Of a DNA stretch of 64,000 bases, positions 63,590-64,000 are shown in pieces. The notes under the pieces are model-generated. The model made no database searches and was not told where the DNA came from. It worked only from the letters and a program-made list of their open reading frames with translations. The stretch's first letter is position 1; each line of letters opens with the position of its first letter. This stretch comes from Nocardioides sp. SLBN-35 (GTDB taxonomy: Bacteria > Actinomycetota > Actinomycetes > Propionibacteriales > Nocardioidaceae): assembly GCF_006715725.1 (NCBI RefSeq), contig NZ_VFNU01000001.1:682001-746000 (forward strand). The letters are read 5' to 3'. Made by a program: the position numbers and the translations under genes.

Positions 63590-64000
63590 ATGACCAACCC
63601 GAGCGAGCACGCGGCGCGCCACCCCGACAAGGCGGCGGTGATCCTCGCCGAGACCGGCGCGACGCTCACCTACGGCGAGCTCGACCGCGAGTCGGTGCAG
63701 CTCGCCCAGGCCTTCCGGGCGGCCGGGCTGCGTCCCGGCGACCATGTCGCCTCGGCGGTCGCCAACCACCTGCGCAACCCGGTGGTCTATTGGGCCGCGA
63801 TGCGGGCCGGGCTCTACTACACGCCGATCAACACCTACCTCACCGACGCCGAGGCCCGGTTCATCGTCGAGAACTGCGGGGCGAGCGCGCTCGTGGTCGA
63901 CGGCCGGCTCGACGTGCTCGCGGCCGGCCTCGCCGACCTCGATCTGCCACTTCGGATCAGCCTCGACGTCGCACTTCCGGGCTTCGAGGACCTCGGCGCT
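63590..64000 (+). CDS. Acyl-CoA synthetase, N-terminal part (3' end outside window)
   Basis: The 137 visible residues begin SEHAARHPDKAAVILAETGATLTYGELDRESVQLAQAFRAAGL and continue with DHVASAVANHLRNPVVYWAAMRAGLYYTPINTYLTDAE, the N-terminal entry of FadD-like adenylate-forming enzymes. The catalytic motifs lie beyond the window. The ATG at 63582 leads to an immediate stop, so 63590 is the start. It is divergent from the acyl-CoA dehydrogenase pair and would supply its CoA substrate. This is the fourth synthetase of the window. Confidence 0.88.
   Translation, partial: MTNPSEHAARHPDKAAVILAETGATLTYGELDRESVQLAQAFRAAGLRPGDHVASAVANHLRNPVVYWAAMRAGLYYTPINTYLTDAEARFIVENCGASALVVDGRLDVLAAGLADLDLPLRISLDVALPGFEDLGA

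Overview
This is GC-rich DNA with tightly packed genes, frequent GTG starts and many ATGA/GTGA start-stop overlaps. The gene families present (F420/LLM-type oxidoreductases, PaaX, Lrp and HxlR regulators, heteromeric acyl-CoA dehydrogenases, many acyl-CoA synthetases and SDRs) point to an actinomycete chromosome. A soil Nocardioides-like member of the Nocardioidaceae is my best guess; this is inference, as no rRNA or other taxonomic marker is present. No tRNA, rRNA, phage, insertion sequence or CRISPR array was seen.

Region 1 (1-10215) is one plus-strand operon. A complete oligopeptide-type ABC importer (binding lipoprotein, two permeases, two ATPases) is enclosed by two DUF885 putative zinc hydrolases, followed by an LLM oxidoreductase and a small NTF2-fold protein. 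Region 2 (10216-12809) is a scar: an internally deleted gap pseudogene, a regulator with four tandem helix-turn-helix domains, and two 3' gene fragments (xylulokinase on minus, a sugar isomerase on plus) joined head to head at about 12312, then a 55-bp palindrome.

Region 3 (12826-22292) starts with two divergent PaaX-family paralogues around a promoter and palindromic operator. A long co-directional cluster follows: flavin reductase, small unknown, polar-amino-acid-type ABC importer, SDR, acyl-CoA-dehydrogenase-fold flavin monooxygenase, two TIGR04076-like small proteins, LLM oxidoreductase and an ABM monooxygenase-like protein. It looks like an inducible uptake and oxygenation pathway for an unknown, probably aromatic or N-containing, substrate.

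Region 4 (22602-34473) holds an orphan D12 adenine methylase, an amino acid dehydrogenase plus fused indolepyruvate:ferredoxin oxidoreductase operon divergent from an Lrp regulator, an inverted array of 22-bp repeats, an SDR/TetR pair divergent from an amine permease and amine oxidase with a 42-bp palindromic operator, and an arylamine N-acetyltransferase.

Region 5 (34495-64000) is a large CoA-dependent catabolic supercluster. It has four acyl-CoA synthetases, two synthetase-VOC gene pairs, two thiolase-fold proteins, two crotonases, a MaoC-like protein, a carotenoid cleavage oxygenase-family protein, a nitronate monooxygenase-like protein, a DUF1295 membrane reductase, several SDRs, a probable heteromeric acyl-CoA dehydrogenase, a Liv-type ABC importer and two unusual double-HxlR regulators. 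A shared 21-bp motif lies in three of its divergent intergenic regions, with a weaker copy in a fourth, and suggests one regulon. Gene content resembles terpenoid, steroid-side-chain or other branched/cyclic acid catabolism, but the substrate cannot be read from the sequence.
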